From Neoarius graeffei (Eukaryota; Chordata; Actinopteri; Siluriformes; Ariidae), in the NCBI RefSeq assembly GCF_027579695.1, contig NC_083581.1, forward strand, positions 82,466,377-82,530,376: a stretch of DNA of 64,000 bases. The letters are read 5' to 3'. Both the position numbers and the translations under genes were made by a program. Positions 32,361-44,312 of the stretch are shown here, one piece after another. The first letter of the stretch is position 1. Every line of letters starts with the position of its first letter. The notes under the pieces were generated by a model. It was not told the origin of the DNA, searched no databases, and worked only from the letters and a program-made list of their open reading frames with translations.

Positions 32361-35300
32361 TTCTCCGCTGTTGGGCCATTTTCGGGGCGCTTGCCATGGG
32401 CGAAAACGCACGAAATTTGGCACCAGTTCCGAGAATTGCCACCGCTACTCAGAACCAGAAGCCCAAACTTGGCCGGGGCTCCGGGCCTCTATAGCGCCCC
32501 CTAAGTCGTTGTGATTTTGGCCTCCCGCATTAAGGTGCCTGGGTGCCATGTAGTTTGTAGTAGTGGCATGCCATTTGGTACACATATGTATCTCACTAAG
32601 CCGGACAAAAATGTAATGCCAATGCATTAGCCACGCCCAACAGGAAGTGAGGTAATTTCACTTTTGTGCGAAATGCATGGCCACGAAGACGGCGCAACTC
32701 CTCCTAGACCGTTCATGGGAATGTCACCAAAATTGATACACATCATCTACAGACATGGCTGACAAAAGTTACTAAATACGTTTCACGTTGGATAAACCGT
32801 TCAGAAGTTATACGTCAATCAATTTTCGATGCAAAATTTTACATGCTTAAAAATTCATAACAAATCTTCTGATTGCTCAAAACTGCTCATACTTCACACG
32901 CAAATCACTCATTGGGCTTCTGACATGTTACCCAATTTCTGTGATATTTCGCCACTGGGGGCGCTATTTTTGGGCAAAAATTCCAATCTTTCCTCAAATT
33001 TGGTCAAACTTCACGGTCACCCTCTTACTACCTCCCATGTCATGTATACCACATTTTGGAAATTTTCGTCCATGGGGGGCGCTGTTTTTGGCCGACACAC
33101 TTGCTCCAAAACGGGTTTTTGGTAAATAATTCCATAATGCTTTTCCTTTACACCACTACCTTGTGACAGTACGTTGCTCTTGTAGACACTTATTTTTCCA
33201 ACTCATAATCGCTCATGTACAGCATAGCGCCACCTACTGACATGGGAAAAACCAAAAAATTTATTCTTCAAAAATCTATATCTCATCTTCTATTTACTCA
33301 ATTGTCATCAAACTTCATACCCAAACTCTTCATAGCTCACCTGACATCTACACCAAATTTTGTGCACTTTCGCCCCTGGGGGTTCTGGTTATGGCAAAAA
33401 TGATATTGCAGCTTCTGATCTGTCAAACTTGCCAAGCAAACTCTTTACAAGACCCTTATTGGGGCGCTTGCCATGGTCGACTACGCACGAAATTTGGCTC
33501 CTTTTTCTTAGACTGCCACCGCTACTGAGAACCAGAAGCCCAGATCCAGGCGGGCCTCAGGGCCTCTATAGCGCCCCCTCACTCGTTGTGATTTTGGCCT
33601 CCCGCATTAAGGTGCCTGGTTGCCATGTAGTTTGTAGTAGTGGCATGCCATTTGGTACGCATATGTATCTCACTAAGCCGGACAAAAATGTAATGCCAAT
33701 GCATTAGCCACGCCCAACAGGAAGTGAGGTAATTTCACTTTTGTGCGAAATGCTTGGCCACGTACACGGCGCAACTCCTCCTAGACCGTTCATAGGAATG
33801 TCACCAAAATTGAGACACATGATCTACAGACATGGCTGACAAAAGTTTCTAAATACGTTTCACGTAGGATAAACCGTTCAGAAGTTATACGTCAATCAAT
33901 TTTCACTGCAAAATTTTACATGCTTAAAATTCATAACATATCTTCTAATTGCTCAAAACTGCTCATACTTCACACGCATATCACTCATTGGGCTTCTGAC
34001 ATGTTACCCAATTTCTGTGATATTTCGCCACTGGGGGCGCTATTTTTGGGCAAAAAATCCAATCTTTCCTCAAATTTGGTCAAACTTCACGGCCACCCTC
34101 TTACTACCTCCCATGTCATGTATACCACATTTTGGGAATTTTCGTCCATGGGGGGCGCTGTTTTTGGCCGACGCAATTGCTCCAACACGGGTTTTTGGTT
34201 AATAATTCCATTATGCTTTTCCTTCACACCACTACCTTGTGGTAATGTCTCTTGCCGAAGAAGCTGTGGAAGGTATTTCGCGGGGACGCATGCCCCCGCC
34301 CCCCTTGGCCGCTGGCGCGAGGGCCCGTCGAGGCCGCTTGCGGCTTTAATTAGGGCCCGAGCCCTATAGGGCGAAGGCCCTATTGTTCTTGTAAGAGTTC
34401 ACTATTATTATTCTTCTTTATTTTTCTCCGCTGTTGGGCCATTTTCGGGGCGCTTGCCATGGGCGAAAACGCGCGAAATTTGGCGCCACTTCCGAGAATT
34501 GCCACCGCTACTCAGAACCAAAAGCCCACACTTGGCCGGGGCTCAGGGCCTCTATAGCGCCCCCTAAGTCGCTGTGATTTTGGCATCCCGCATTAAGGTG
34601 CCTGGTTGCCATTTAGTTTGTAGTAGTGGCATGCCATTTGGTATGCATATGTATCTCACTAACCCGGACAAAAATGTAATGCCAATGCATTAGCCACGCC
34701 CAACAGGAAGTGAGGTAATTTCACTTTTGTGTGAAATGCATGGCCACGAAGATGGCGCAACTCCTCCTAGACCGTTCATAGGAATGTCACCAAAATTGAT
34801 ACACATCATCTACAGACATTGCTGACAAAAGGTACTAAATACGTTTCACGTAGGATAAACCGTTCAGACGTTATACGTCAATCAATTTTCACTTCAAAAT
34901 TTTACATGCTAAAAAATTCATAACAAATCTTCTAATTGCTCAACACTGCTCATACTTCACACCCTAATCACTCATTGGGCTTCTGACATGTTACCCAATT
35001 TCTGTGATATTTCGCCACTGGGGGCGCTATTTTTGGGCAAAAAATCCAATCTTTCCTCAAATTTGGTCAAACTTCACAGCCAGCCTCTTACTACCTCCCA
35101 TGTCATGTATACCACATTTTGGGAATTTTCGTCCATGGGGGGCGCTGTTTTTGGCCGACGCAATTTCTTCAAAACGGGTTTTTGGTCAATAATTCCATAA
35201 TGCTTTTCCTTCACACCACTACCTTGTGATAGTGCGTTGCTGTTGTGGACCCTTATTTTTCCATCTCATAATCACTCATGTACAGCATAGCGCCACCTAC

Positions 35301-36659
35301 TGACATGGGAAAAACCAAAAAATTTATTCTTCAAAAATCTATATCTCATCTTCTGTTTACTCAATTGTCATCAAACTTCATACACAAACTCTTCATAGCT
35401 CACCTGACATATACGCCAAATTTTGTGCACTTTCGCCCCTGGGGGTGCTGGTTATGGCAGAAATGATATTGCAGCTTCTGATTTGTCAAACTTGGCAAGC
35501 AAACTCTTTACAAGACCCTTTTTGGGGCGCTTGCCATGGTCGACATCGCACGAAATTTGGCTCCTTTTTCTTAGACTCCCACCGCTACTGAGAACCAGAA
35601 GCCCAGATCCAGGCGGGCCTCAGGGCCTCTTTAGCGCCCCCTAACTCATTGTGATTTTGGCCTCCCGCATTAAGGTGCCTGGTTGCCATGTAGTTTGTAG
35701 TAGTGGCATGCCATTTGGTACGCATATGTATCTCACTAAGCCGGACAAAAATGTAATGCCTATGCATTAGCCACGCCCTACAGGAAGTGAGGTAATTTCA
35801 CTTTTGTGCGAAATGCATGGCCACGAAGACGGCGCAACTCCTCCTAGACCGTTCATAGGAATGTCACCAAAATTGATACACATCATCTACAGACAGGGCT
35901 GACAAAAGTTCCTAAATACGTTTCACGTAGAATAAACCGTTCAGAAGTTATACGTCAATCAATTTTCAATGCAAAATTTTGCATGCTTAAAAATTCATAA
36001 CATATCTTCAAATTGCTCAAAACTGCTCATACTTCACACGCTAATCACTCATTGGGCTTCTGACATGTTACCCAATTTCTGTGATTTTTCGCCACTGGGG
36101 GCGCTATTTTTGGGCAAAAAATCCAATCTTTCCTCAAATTTGGTCAAACTTCACGGCCACCCTCTTACTACCTCCCATGTCATGGACACCACATTTTGGG
36201 AATTTTCGTCCATGGGGGGCGCTGTTTTTGGCCAACGCAATTGCTCCGAAACAGGTTTTTGGTAAATAATTCCATAACGCTTCTCCTTCACACCACTACC
36301 TTGTGATAGTACGTTGCTGTTGTAGACACTTATTTTTCCAACTCATAATCGCTCATGTGCAGCATAGCGCCACCTACTGACATGGGAGAAACCAAAACAT
36401 TTATTCTTCAAAAATCAATATCTCATCTTCTATTTTCTCAATCTTGATCAAACTTGATACGCACACTCTTAACAGGTCACCTGACATATGTGCCAAATTT
36501 TGTGAACTTTTGCCACTGGGGGCGCTGTTTTCAGGCAACAATTTATATCTCGGCTTCTGATTGGTCAAACTTGATCAAACTTTACAAAACAACTCTTCAT
36601 ACGTCCCTTGACATGTATACCAAATTTGGTGAACTTTCACCACTGGGGGCGCTCATTGC

Positions 36660-36962
36660 GCTGTAGCAGTTGCAGGAGAGGTGTTTACAATCATGAGGCA
36701 CCAGGAGTATGTTGTTTTGGTTGCCTTAAACACACATGACTTGTGGGGGATGGGTAGGCAGTCGGGAGCAAGTGTTGTAGCGTTACATACAGACTAATAG
36801 ATGTCTAACAGAAGACAATCCTATGTAGCTATAGCTTGGTGACTGATGAGGTAAATACATTAATTTGGTTGGGAAGCCATGGCATAAAATGTTCTGTCCA
36901 TGACAACATCTCAGCGCACCGTGTACTCTGTGTCCAATTCTGTGCTTTGTCACCATTGTGGG
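36660..36962 (+). other. Unique tail segment of array element 2
   Basis: About 300 bp between the last GGGGGCGCT block and the common terminus, absent from element 1 and mostly absent from element 3. Its last part (GTGTCCAATTCTGTGCTTTG) is shared with element 3 at about 39430. No gene. Confidence 0.6.
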
Positions 36963-39632
36963 AGTAATGTCTCTTGCCAAAGAAGCTGTGGAAGGTATTT
37001 CGCGGGGACGCATGCCCCCGCCCCCCTTGGCCGCTGGCGCGAGGGCCCGTCGAGGCCGCTTGCGGCTTTAATTATTCTTCCATCTTCTTCTTTATTTTTC
37101 TCCGCTGTTGGGCCATTTTCGGGGCTCTTGCCATGGGCGAAAACGCACGAAATTTGGCACCAGTTCCGAGAATTGCCACCGCTACTCAGACCCAAAAGCC
37201 CAAACTTGGCCGGGGCTCAGGGCCTCTATAGCGCCCCCTAAGTCGTTGTGATTTTGGTCTCCCGCATTAAGGTGCCTGGTTGCCATGTAGTTTGTAGTAG
37301 TGGCATGCCATTTGGTACGCATATGTATCTCACTAAGCCGGACAAAAATGTAATGCCAATGCATTAGCCACGCCCAACAGGAAGTGAGGTAATTTCACTT
37401 TTGTGCGAAATGCATGGCCACGAAGACGGCGCAACTCCTCCTAGACCGTTCATAGGAATGTCACCAAAATTGATACACATCATCTACAGACATGGCTGAG
37501 AAAAGTTACTAAATACGTTTCACGTAGGATTAACCGTTCAGAAGCTATACGTCAATCAATTTTCGATGCAAAATTTTACATGCTTAAAAATTCATAACAA
37601 ATCTTCTGATTGCTCAAAACTGCTCATACTTCACACACAAATCACTCATTGGGCTTCTGACATGTTACCCAATTTCTGTGATATTTCACCACTGGGGCCG
37701 CTATTTTTGGGCAAAAAATCCAATCTTTCCTCAAATTTGGTCAAACTTCACGGCCACCCTCTTACTACCTCCCATGTCATGTCTACCACATTTTGGGAAT
37801 TTTCGTCCATGGGGGGTGCTGTTTTTGGCCGTCGCAACTGCTCCAAAACGGGTTTTTGGTAAATTATTCCATAATGCTTTTCCTTCACACCACTACCTTG
37901 TGATAGTGCGTTGCTGTTGTAGACACTTACTTTTCCAACTCATAATCGCTCATGTACAGCATAGCGCCACCTACTGACATGGGAAAAACCAAAAAACTTA
38001 TTCTTCAAAAATCTATATCTCATCTTCTATTTACTCAATTGTCATCAAACTTCATACGCAAACTCTTCATAGCTCACCTGACATGTACGCCAAATTTTGT
38101 GCACTTTCGCCCCTGGGGGTGCTGGTTATGGCAGAAATGATATTGCAGCTTCTGATTTGTCAGACTTGGCAAGCAAACTCTATACAAGACCCTTATTGGG
38201 GCGCTTGCCATGGTCGACAACGCACGAAATTTGGCTCCTTTTTCTTAGACTGCCACTGCTACTGAGAACCAGAAGCCCAGATCCAGGCGGGCCTCAGGGC
38301 CTCTATAGCGCCCCCTAACTCGTTGTGATTTTGGCCTCCCGCATTAAGGTGCCTGGTTGCCATGCAGTTTGTAGTAGTGGCTTGCCATTTGGTACACATA
38401 TGTATCTCACTAAGCCGGACAAAAATGTAATGCCAATCCATTAGCCACGCCCAACAGGAAGTGAGGTAATTTCACTTTTGTGCGAAATGCATGGCCTCGA
38501 AGACGGCGCAACTCCTCCTAGACCGTTCATAGGAATGTCACCAAAATTGATACACATCATCTACAGACATGGCTGACAAAAGGTACTAAATACGTTTCAT
38601 GTAGCGTAAACCGTTCAGAAGTTATACGTCAATCAATTTTCAATGCAAAATTTTACATGCTTAAAAATTCATAACAAATCTTCTAATTGCTCAAAACTGC
38701 TCATACTTCACAGGCAAATCACTCATTGGGCTTCTGACATGTTACCCAAATTCTGTGATATTTCGCCACTGGGGGCGCTATTTTTGGGCAAAAAATCCAA
38801 TCTTTCCTCAAATTTGGTCAAACTTCACGGCCACCCTCTTCCTCCCTCCCATGTCATGTATACCACATTTTGGGAATTTTCGTCCATGGGGGGGGCGCTG
38901 TTTTTGGCCGATGCAATTGCTCCAAAACGGGTTTTTGGTAAATAATTCCATAATGCTTTTCCTTCACACCACTACCTTGTGATAGTGCGTTGCTGTTGTA
39001 GACACTTATTTCTCCAACTCATAATCGCTCATGTACAGCATAGCGCCACCTACTGACATGGGAAAAACCTAAAAATTTATTCTTCAAAAATCTATATCTC
39101 ATCTTCTATTTACTCAATTGTCATCAAACTTCATACGCAAACTCTTCATAGCTCACCTGACATGTACGCCAAATTTTCTGCACTTTCGCCCCTGGGGGTG
39201 CTGGTTATGGCAAAAATGATATTGCAGCTTCTGATTTGTCAAACTTGGCAAGCAAACTCTTTACAAGACCCTTATTGGGGCGCTTGCCATGGTCGACAAC
39301 GCACGAAATTTGGCTCCTTTTTCTTAGACTGCCACCGCTACTGAGAACCAGAAGCCCAGATCCAGGCGGGCCTCAGGGCCTCTATAGCGCCCCCCGAGCA
39401 CCGTACAGTGCGAGACCCTATTGTTGCCATGTGTCCAATTCTGTGCTTTGTCGCCATTGTGGGAGTAATGTCTCTTGCCGAAGAAGCTGTGGAAGGTCTT
39501 TCGCGGGGACGCATGCCCCCGCCCCCCTTGGCCGCTGGCGCGAGGGCCCGTCGAGGCCGCTAGCGGCTTTAATTTTTTTTTTCTTTTGCTCATTGAAAAA
39601 TATTGAGTCTATAGGAAAGAAAATAATATAAC

Positions 39633-39740
39633 AGTTATTCCATGAAATCGAGTCGTACATGAGCTGATAGCCACCAACGAGGTGCATAGCGCTGAGTTGG
39701 CTATAATCCATGTATGACGAGATTGAGTAGAATAACTGTT
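39633..39740. repeat. Palindromic repeat
   Basis: Arms AGTTATTCCATGAAATCGAG and its imperfect complement ending GAATAACT flank GAGCTGATAGCC / GGCTATAATCC. Looks like one end of a fold-back DNA element. Confidence 0.7.
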
Positions 39741-40153
39741 TTATTCTATCCACATTCACTGGATTTTGAGAAACGGAGGATTTTTATTATTTGCAAATTT
39801 GATAACTTTTTTTATACAAAACATCCAACAAAAATAATTTCCGCTTAGAATGTAAACAAACCGGCGAAATGACTGTTGCAATTTGTGAAAAATGCTAAAA
39901 TAATAATTCTTGAAAATAAAAAGATACGTTATTGCCATCAAATACTTTTATTCCATATTTTGTTGCTTTTTTTTTTTGTATTTTTTGAGGTTTTGTTTTC
40001 AAGTAGAGTTTTTATTTTGTCCTTGGTTGGTTCAGCAACACGCTCTGTCATTTTGTTTTTCTGTACTCACAGTATATAAGCTGATAGCCTAGTATTAGAG
40101 TAGCCGATCAGAGTGTGCGATTTGCTCATATCCAGTGAATGTGGATAGAATAA
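39741..40153. mobile_element. Fold-back-type element
   Basis: TTATTCTATCCACATTCACT at 39741 has an exact inverted match at 40131-40153 and a GCTGATAGCC motif recurs at 40080-40090. The interior is AT-rich with no gene. Confidence 0.55.
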
Positions 40154-40623
40154 AATATGATATCCCTGACATGGGAGGTGTTCTTGGATGCATACATCAT
40201 CCCAACTTTAGATGGAAGTCTTTACACGTAGCCAATCAGCATCACACATTGGCTAGTTAGAGGAAAGCTGGAGAACACGTTAGGATCAGATCCTCAAGTA
40301 CACACAGAACACAGATGAGATCATAAAAATACAACCATCAAAAGCAAATCGGTGTGATTTGTTCTCCATGCTGTTGTGTAGCTAGCTAAAGTTAGTTAGG
40401 TAAGATCTTGTTAGCCACCAGATCTGTGAAGGGCAACACAAGTTATGAAAACATTCTTTGGGTAGCATGAAACTCCAGAATGGCTTCCAATCCCCAAATC
40501 CTGATCCTGCAGCTTTAAATATTCGACAGATTTAAAAACATTCAGCATTTTCTTCATATGTTTTAATGCCTATTAGTATAAATATGTTGATTTATTATAG
40601 GAAATCGCTGGCGCTGATTAGTC
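40154..40623. other. No gene seen
   Basis: About 470 bp of ordinary AT-rich DNA without recognised genes or repeats. Confidence 0.5.
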
Positions 40624-40637
40624 AAGAGATTCGGACT

Positions 40638-41541
40638 CTGTGGTTGGTTGAAGAGAGCAACTGGACTTGCTTGAAGATTCTTGAAAACGTTTCGCCTCTC
40701 ATCCTAAAGGCATCCTCAGTTCTGTCTGACTAATAGGGAGTATCCAGTATTTATCCTCTCATGGATCATCATAGAATCCAAATCAGACTGCCGATGGCTG
40801 CATTGTAGGTGGCTGGTAAAAGATGTCATAGACACCCACCTCTGTTCAATGATGGTCGTTCCAGGTTGACAAAAATGAACGATCCTCTCTGGCTAAGATG
40901 TCTGCCAGTTTTCTGGAAGTCCTCTCATACTCCCGCACCAGTCGAAGGGAACTCATCCCAAAGTGCATAGAAACATATCTGTGACGAATCTCAGTCATCC
41001 AGGTACATAGTAATCTGTGGTTGGTTGAAGAGAGCAACTGGACTTGCTTGAAGATTCTTGAAAACGTTTCGCCTCTCATCCTAAAGGCATCCTCAGTTCT
41101 GTCTGACTAATAGGGAGTATCCAGTATTTATCCTCTCATGGATCATCATAGAATCCGAATCAGAATGCTGATGGCTGTATTGTAGCTGCATGGCTTCGAC
41201 TGGTGCGGGAGTATGAGAGGACTTCTAGAAAACTGGCAGACATCTTGGCCAGAGAGGATCGTTCATTTTTATCAACCTGGAACGACCATCATTGAACAGA
41301 GGTGGGTGTCTATGACATGTTTTATCAGCCACCTACAATGCAGCCATCAGCATTGTGATTCGGATTCTATGATGATCCATGAGAGGATAAATACTGGATA
41401 CTCCCTATTAGTCAGACAGAACTGAGGAAGCCTTTCGGATGAGAGGCGAAACGTTTTCAAGAATCTTCAAGCAAGTCCAGTTGCTCTCTTCTACCAACCA
41501 CAGATTACTATGTACCTGGATGACTGAGATTCGTCACAGAT
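40638..41541 (-). mobile_element. Penelope-like element, tandem plus inverted copies
   Basis: Three truncated copies of one repeat: minus-strand copies at 40638-41009 and 41010-about 41187, then a plus-strand copy at about 41190-41541. The cluster is flanked by AAGAGATTCGGACT / AAGAGATTTGGACT (40624-40637, 41542-41555), a 14-bp duplication with one mismatch. Partial tandem and inverted arrangements with a short duplication are typical of Penelope-like retroelements. No reverse transcriptase is present, so the class is inferred from structure. A coding-like stretch SLRLVREYERTSRKLADILA lies in each longer copy. Confidence 0.55.
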
Positions 41542-41555
41542 AAGAGATTTGGACT

Positions 41556-42244
41556 GTTTCTCAATAATCCCCTTGAGCGACTCAGCAAAATGGCGGCCAA
41601 TCGCTTCGTCACCGTAAGTGAGAAAGAATTACATATGATGAAAGAAAATGCTGTTCCTTAAAAGCACTAAAGATGCTTTGAAGTTTGGTTTAAAACTATT
41701 CAAAGGTAAGGTGGGATGGTGATTTATTTTATCCGTTTCAAAACAAAGTATTTTATGTGATAAAATAAGTGACGGCATAGATAAGTGACAAGTCTGCGTC
41801 ACACCGTTAGTATATTTACATGCTGCTTTTGAAGTTTGAAATAAATTATTTTTTTGTGGCTACTGCCTCATAGAGGCTGTAACCACTATGTCATTTTGTT
41901 GTAAGAATGAGTGTAACAATCACGCACTGTGCATGCGCATACAGATGTTCCTATTAAAATGGCCGGTGAGTGTATACAACTCGGTTCACTGTTCGAAATA
42001 AATGGACTAGACTAAAGAAATCGCTTTCAGACATACAGTATTTATGCTTATTACCAAGGGAAAGTGCATTCCTATTTTAAAATATACTCCAGGTCGTCCC
42101 CCTTTCCTTGCCTTCTTCGGCCAGTGGTCCCATGTGATTGTAGATGTGACGCACTTCGGAGTTGTTACAGGAAGTTGTCAAAAAGAGTATTGAGACCACT
42201 GAGCTCTAGCGCCGGGCCTTTTCCGGGAAATAAGAGTTTGGGTC
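41556..42244. other. Upstream region of the psmb7-like exon
   Basis: Contains a Tc1 terminal-repeat remnant (GTTCCTATTAAAATGGCCGG, about 41946-41965), a dispersed repeat at 41857-41945, and, nearest the exon, GC-richer DNA with ETS-like ACAGGAAG and TTCCGGGA motifs (about 42170 and 42221). It could include the exon's promoter. Confidence 0.4.
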
Positions 42245-42305
42245 ATGGCGACAGCTTGTGTATGTCAGCCTCGGTTCGGAGGTTTCATTTTTGAAAACTG
42301 TAAGA
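42245..42305 (+). CDS. Proteasome beta2-type (psmb7-like) first exon, orphan
   Basis: ATG at 42245 in a good context opens MATACVC...GGFIFENCKR and ends at a consensus donor AG|GTAAGAG (42306). Proteasome beta2 subunits PSMB7/PSMB10 start with a short variable segment followed by GGFSF(E/D)NC(R/Q/K)R, and their first exon ends in that Arg codon, as here (phase 2). This peptide is part of the propeptide removed on maturation of the trypsin-like subunit. I could not find the next exon (NAVLEAD...ARKTGTT) anywhere downstream before the B4GALNT-like gene. It is either a remnant of a moved or duplicated gene or a first exon whose body lies elsewhere. Confidence 0.6.
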
Positions 42306-42714
42306 GGTAAGAGTAGAATAATATAAAGTACAGACACTTGGTATATTTTTTTTATTTCTGTGATTTGTTCATTTTTGGATTAGGCTTCATTTTTGTGGCC
42401 ACTGCCTCATAGGCTAACCCTGTGTCCGAAATCGCTTCCTACTCACTATATAGTGGGGACGCTATTTTGTAGTGCTGTCCGAAACCTTAGTGAGGATTAT
42501 TTACACCCTATATAGTGCACTCAAGGTATCCCACAATGCATCATGAAAAGTAGCGTACAATGGTGGTCACTAACCAAAGCAATATATCCCATCATGCATT
42601 GCGGTCACGCTGAAAGAAATCAAACTAAAAGTCTCATTTGATTTAATAAAAGGCAGCGGCAAAGAAGAAATTATTCAGCCTTGATTAAAAAAAAAAAACT
42701 GAAAGATGCAGGTA

Positions 42715-44312
42715 CAGTGGGGCAAAAAAGTATTTAGTCAGTCACCAATTGTGCAAGTTCTCCCACTTAAAAAGATGAGGCCTGTAATTTTCATCATAGG
42801 TACACTTCAACTATGAGGGACAGAATAAGAGAAAAAATCCAGAAAATCACATTGTCTGATTTTTAAATAATTTATTTGCAAATTATGGTGGAAAATAAGT
42901 ATTTGGTCAATAACAAAAGTTCATCTCAATACTTTGTTATATACCCTTTGTTGGCAATGACAGAGGTCAAACGTTTTCTGTAAGTCTTCACAAGGTTTTC
43001 ACACACTGTTGCTGGTATTTTGGCCCATTCCTCCATGCAGATCTCTAGAGCAGTGATGTTTTGGGGCTGTTGCTGGGCAACACGGACTTTCAACTCCCTC
43101 CAAAGATTTTCTATGGGGTTGAGATCTGGAGACTGGCTAGGCCACTCCAGGACCTTGAAATGCTTCTTACGAAGCCACTCCTTCATTGCCCGGGCGGTGT
43201 GTTTGGGATCATTGTCATGCTGAAAGACCCAGCCACGTTTCATCTTCAATGCCCTTGGTGATGGAAGGAGGTTTTCACTCAAAATCTCACGATACATGGC
43301 CCCATTCATTCTTTCCTTTACACGGATCAGTCGTCCTGGTCCCTTTGCAGAAAAACAGCCCCAAAGCATGATGTTTCCACCCCCATGCTTCACAGTAGGT
43401 ATGGTGTTCTTTGGATGCAACTTAGCATTCTTTCTCCTCCAAACATGACAAGTTGAGTTTTTACCAAAAAGTTCTATTTTGGTTTCATCTGACCATATGA
43501 CATTCTCCCAATCCTCTTCTGGATCATCCAAATGCTCTCTAGCAAACTTCAGACGGGCCCGGACATGTACTGGCTTAAGCAGGGGGACACGTCTGGCACT
43601 GCAGGATTTGAGTCCCTGGTGGCGTAGTGTGTTACTGATGGTAGCCTTTGTTACTTTGGTCCCAGCTCTCTGCAGGTCATTTACTAGGTTCCCCCCGTGT
43701 GGTTCTGGGATTTTTGCTCATCGTTCTTGTGATCATTTTGACCTCACGGGGTGAGATCTTGCGTGTAGCCCCAGATCGAGGGAGATTATCAGTGGTCTTG
43801 TATGTCTTCCATTTTCTAATAATTGCTCCCACAGTTGATTTCTTCACACCAAGCTGCTTACCTATTGCAGATTCAGTCTTCCCAGCCTGGTGCAGGTCTA
43901 CAATTTTGTTTCTGGTGTCCTTTGACAGTTCTTTGGTCTTGGCCATAGTGGAGTTTAGAGCGTGACTGTTTGAGGTTGTGGACAGGTGTCTTTTATACTG
44001 ATAACAAGTTCAAACAGGTGCCATTAATACAGGTAACGAGTGGAGGACAGAGGCGCCTCTTAAGGAAGAAGTTACAGGTCTGTGAGAGCCAGAAATCTTG
44101 CTTGTTTATAGGTGACCAAATACTTATTTTACCGAGGAATTTACCAATTAATTCATTAAAAATCCTACAATGTGATTTCCTGGATTCTTTCCCCCCATTC
44201 TGTCTCTCATGGTTGAAGTGTACCTATGATGAAAATTACAGGCCTCTCTCATCTTTTTAAGTGGGAGAACTTGCACAATTGGTGGCTGACTAAATACTTT
44301 TTTGCCCCACTG
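42715..44312 (-). mobile_element. Tc1 transposon, copy C, both ends present
   Basis: Both inverted repeats are present (CAGTGGGGCAAAAAAGTATT at 42715, its complement ending at 44312) with TA on each side. About 1.6 kb, the same family as copy A. Structurally complete, so it could be moved by a functional transposase supplied elsewhere. Confidence 0.93.
42926..43946 (-). pseudogene. Tc1 transposase, copy C, frameshifted
   Basis: Starts [16 protein letters not shown] at 43946 with the helix-turn-helix domain; the catalytic part contains [24 protein letters not shown] and [14 protein letters not shown]. The two halves lie in different frames, with the break near 43680-43690, next to a C run. 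A 3-base shortening also drops one residue relative to copy A near 43040 (ALEICMEE versus ALEEICMEE). Catalytic D, D and E are intact. Its lesion differs from that in copy A. Confidence 0.9.

Larger units (their letters stand above)
32173..39573 (+). repeat. Higher-order repeat array, three head-to-tail elements with about 1,077-bp units
   Basis: A 7.4-kb array. The landmark GGCATGCCATTTGGTA recurs at about 32565, 33642, 34625, 35703, 37302 and 38380; within each element the spacing is 1,077-1,078. Three elements can be told apart: 32231-34350, 34351-37072 and 37073-39573. Elements 1 and 2 begin AGGGCCCGAGCCCTAT; all end in a hairpin terminus GGCCGCTTGCGGCTTTAATT (or TAGC variant). Each unit contains smaller blocks that repeat the pattern CTTCATAC..., CCAAATTTTGTG, GCCACTGGGGGCGCT. 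Repeated reading frames of 60-115 codons are by-products of the repeat. The family resembles an abundant unclassified teleost repeat. Confidence 0.85.

Noticed and set aside
36900-37241. Zinc-finger-like CCHC peptide near the array terminus
   Set aside because: Cysteine and histidine spacing arises from the GC-rich hairpin terminus, recurs at each element end, and lacks flanking coding sequence.
32829-38945. A family of about 98-residue proteins in the array
   Set aside because: The frames recur only because the 1,077-bp unit recurs, several copies have different ends, and the translation has no recognisable domain or start context.
32173-39573. CRISPR array
   Set aside because: Repeats are over 1 kb with no short spacer pattern, and the genome is eukaryotic.
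41590-41613. Possible first exon MAANRFVT followed by GTAAGTGAG
   Set aside because: Good start and donor context but only eight codons, no homology, and no downstream exon; too weak to annotate.
41953-41962. Possible exon ATGGCC|GGTGAGTG
   Set aside because: It is part of a Tc1-type terminal repeat (TAAAATGGCCGGTGAGTG) found widely in fish genomes.
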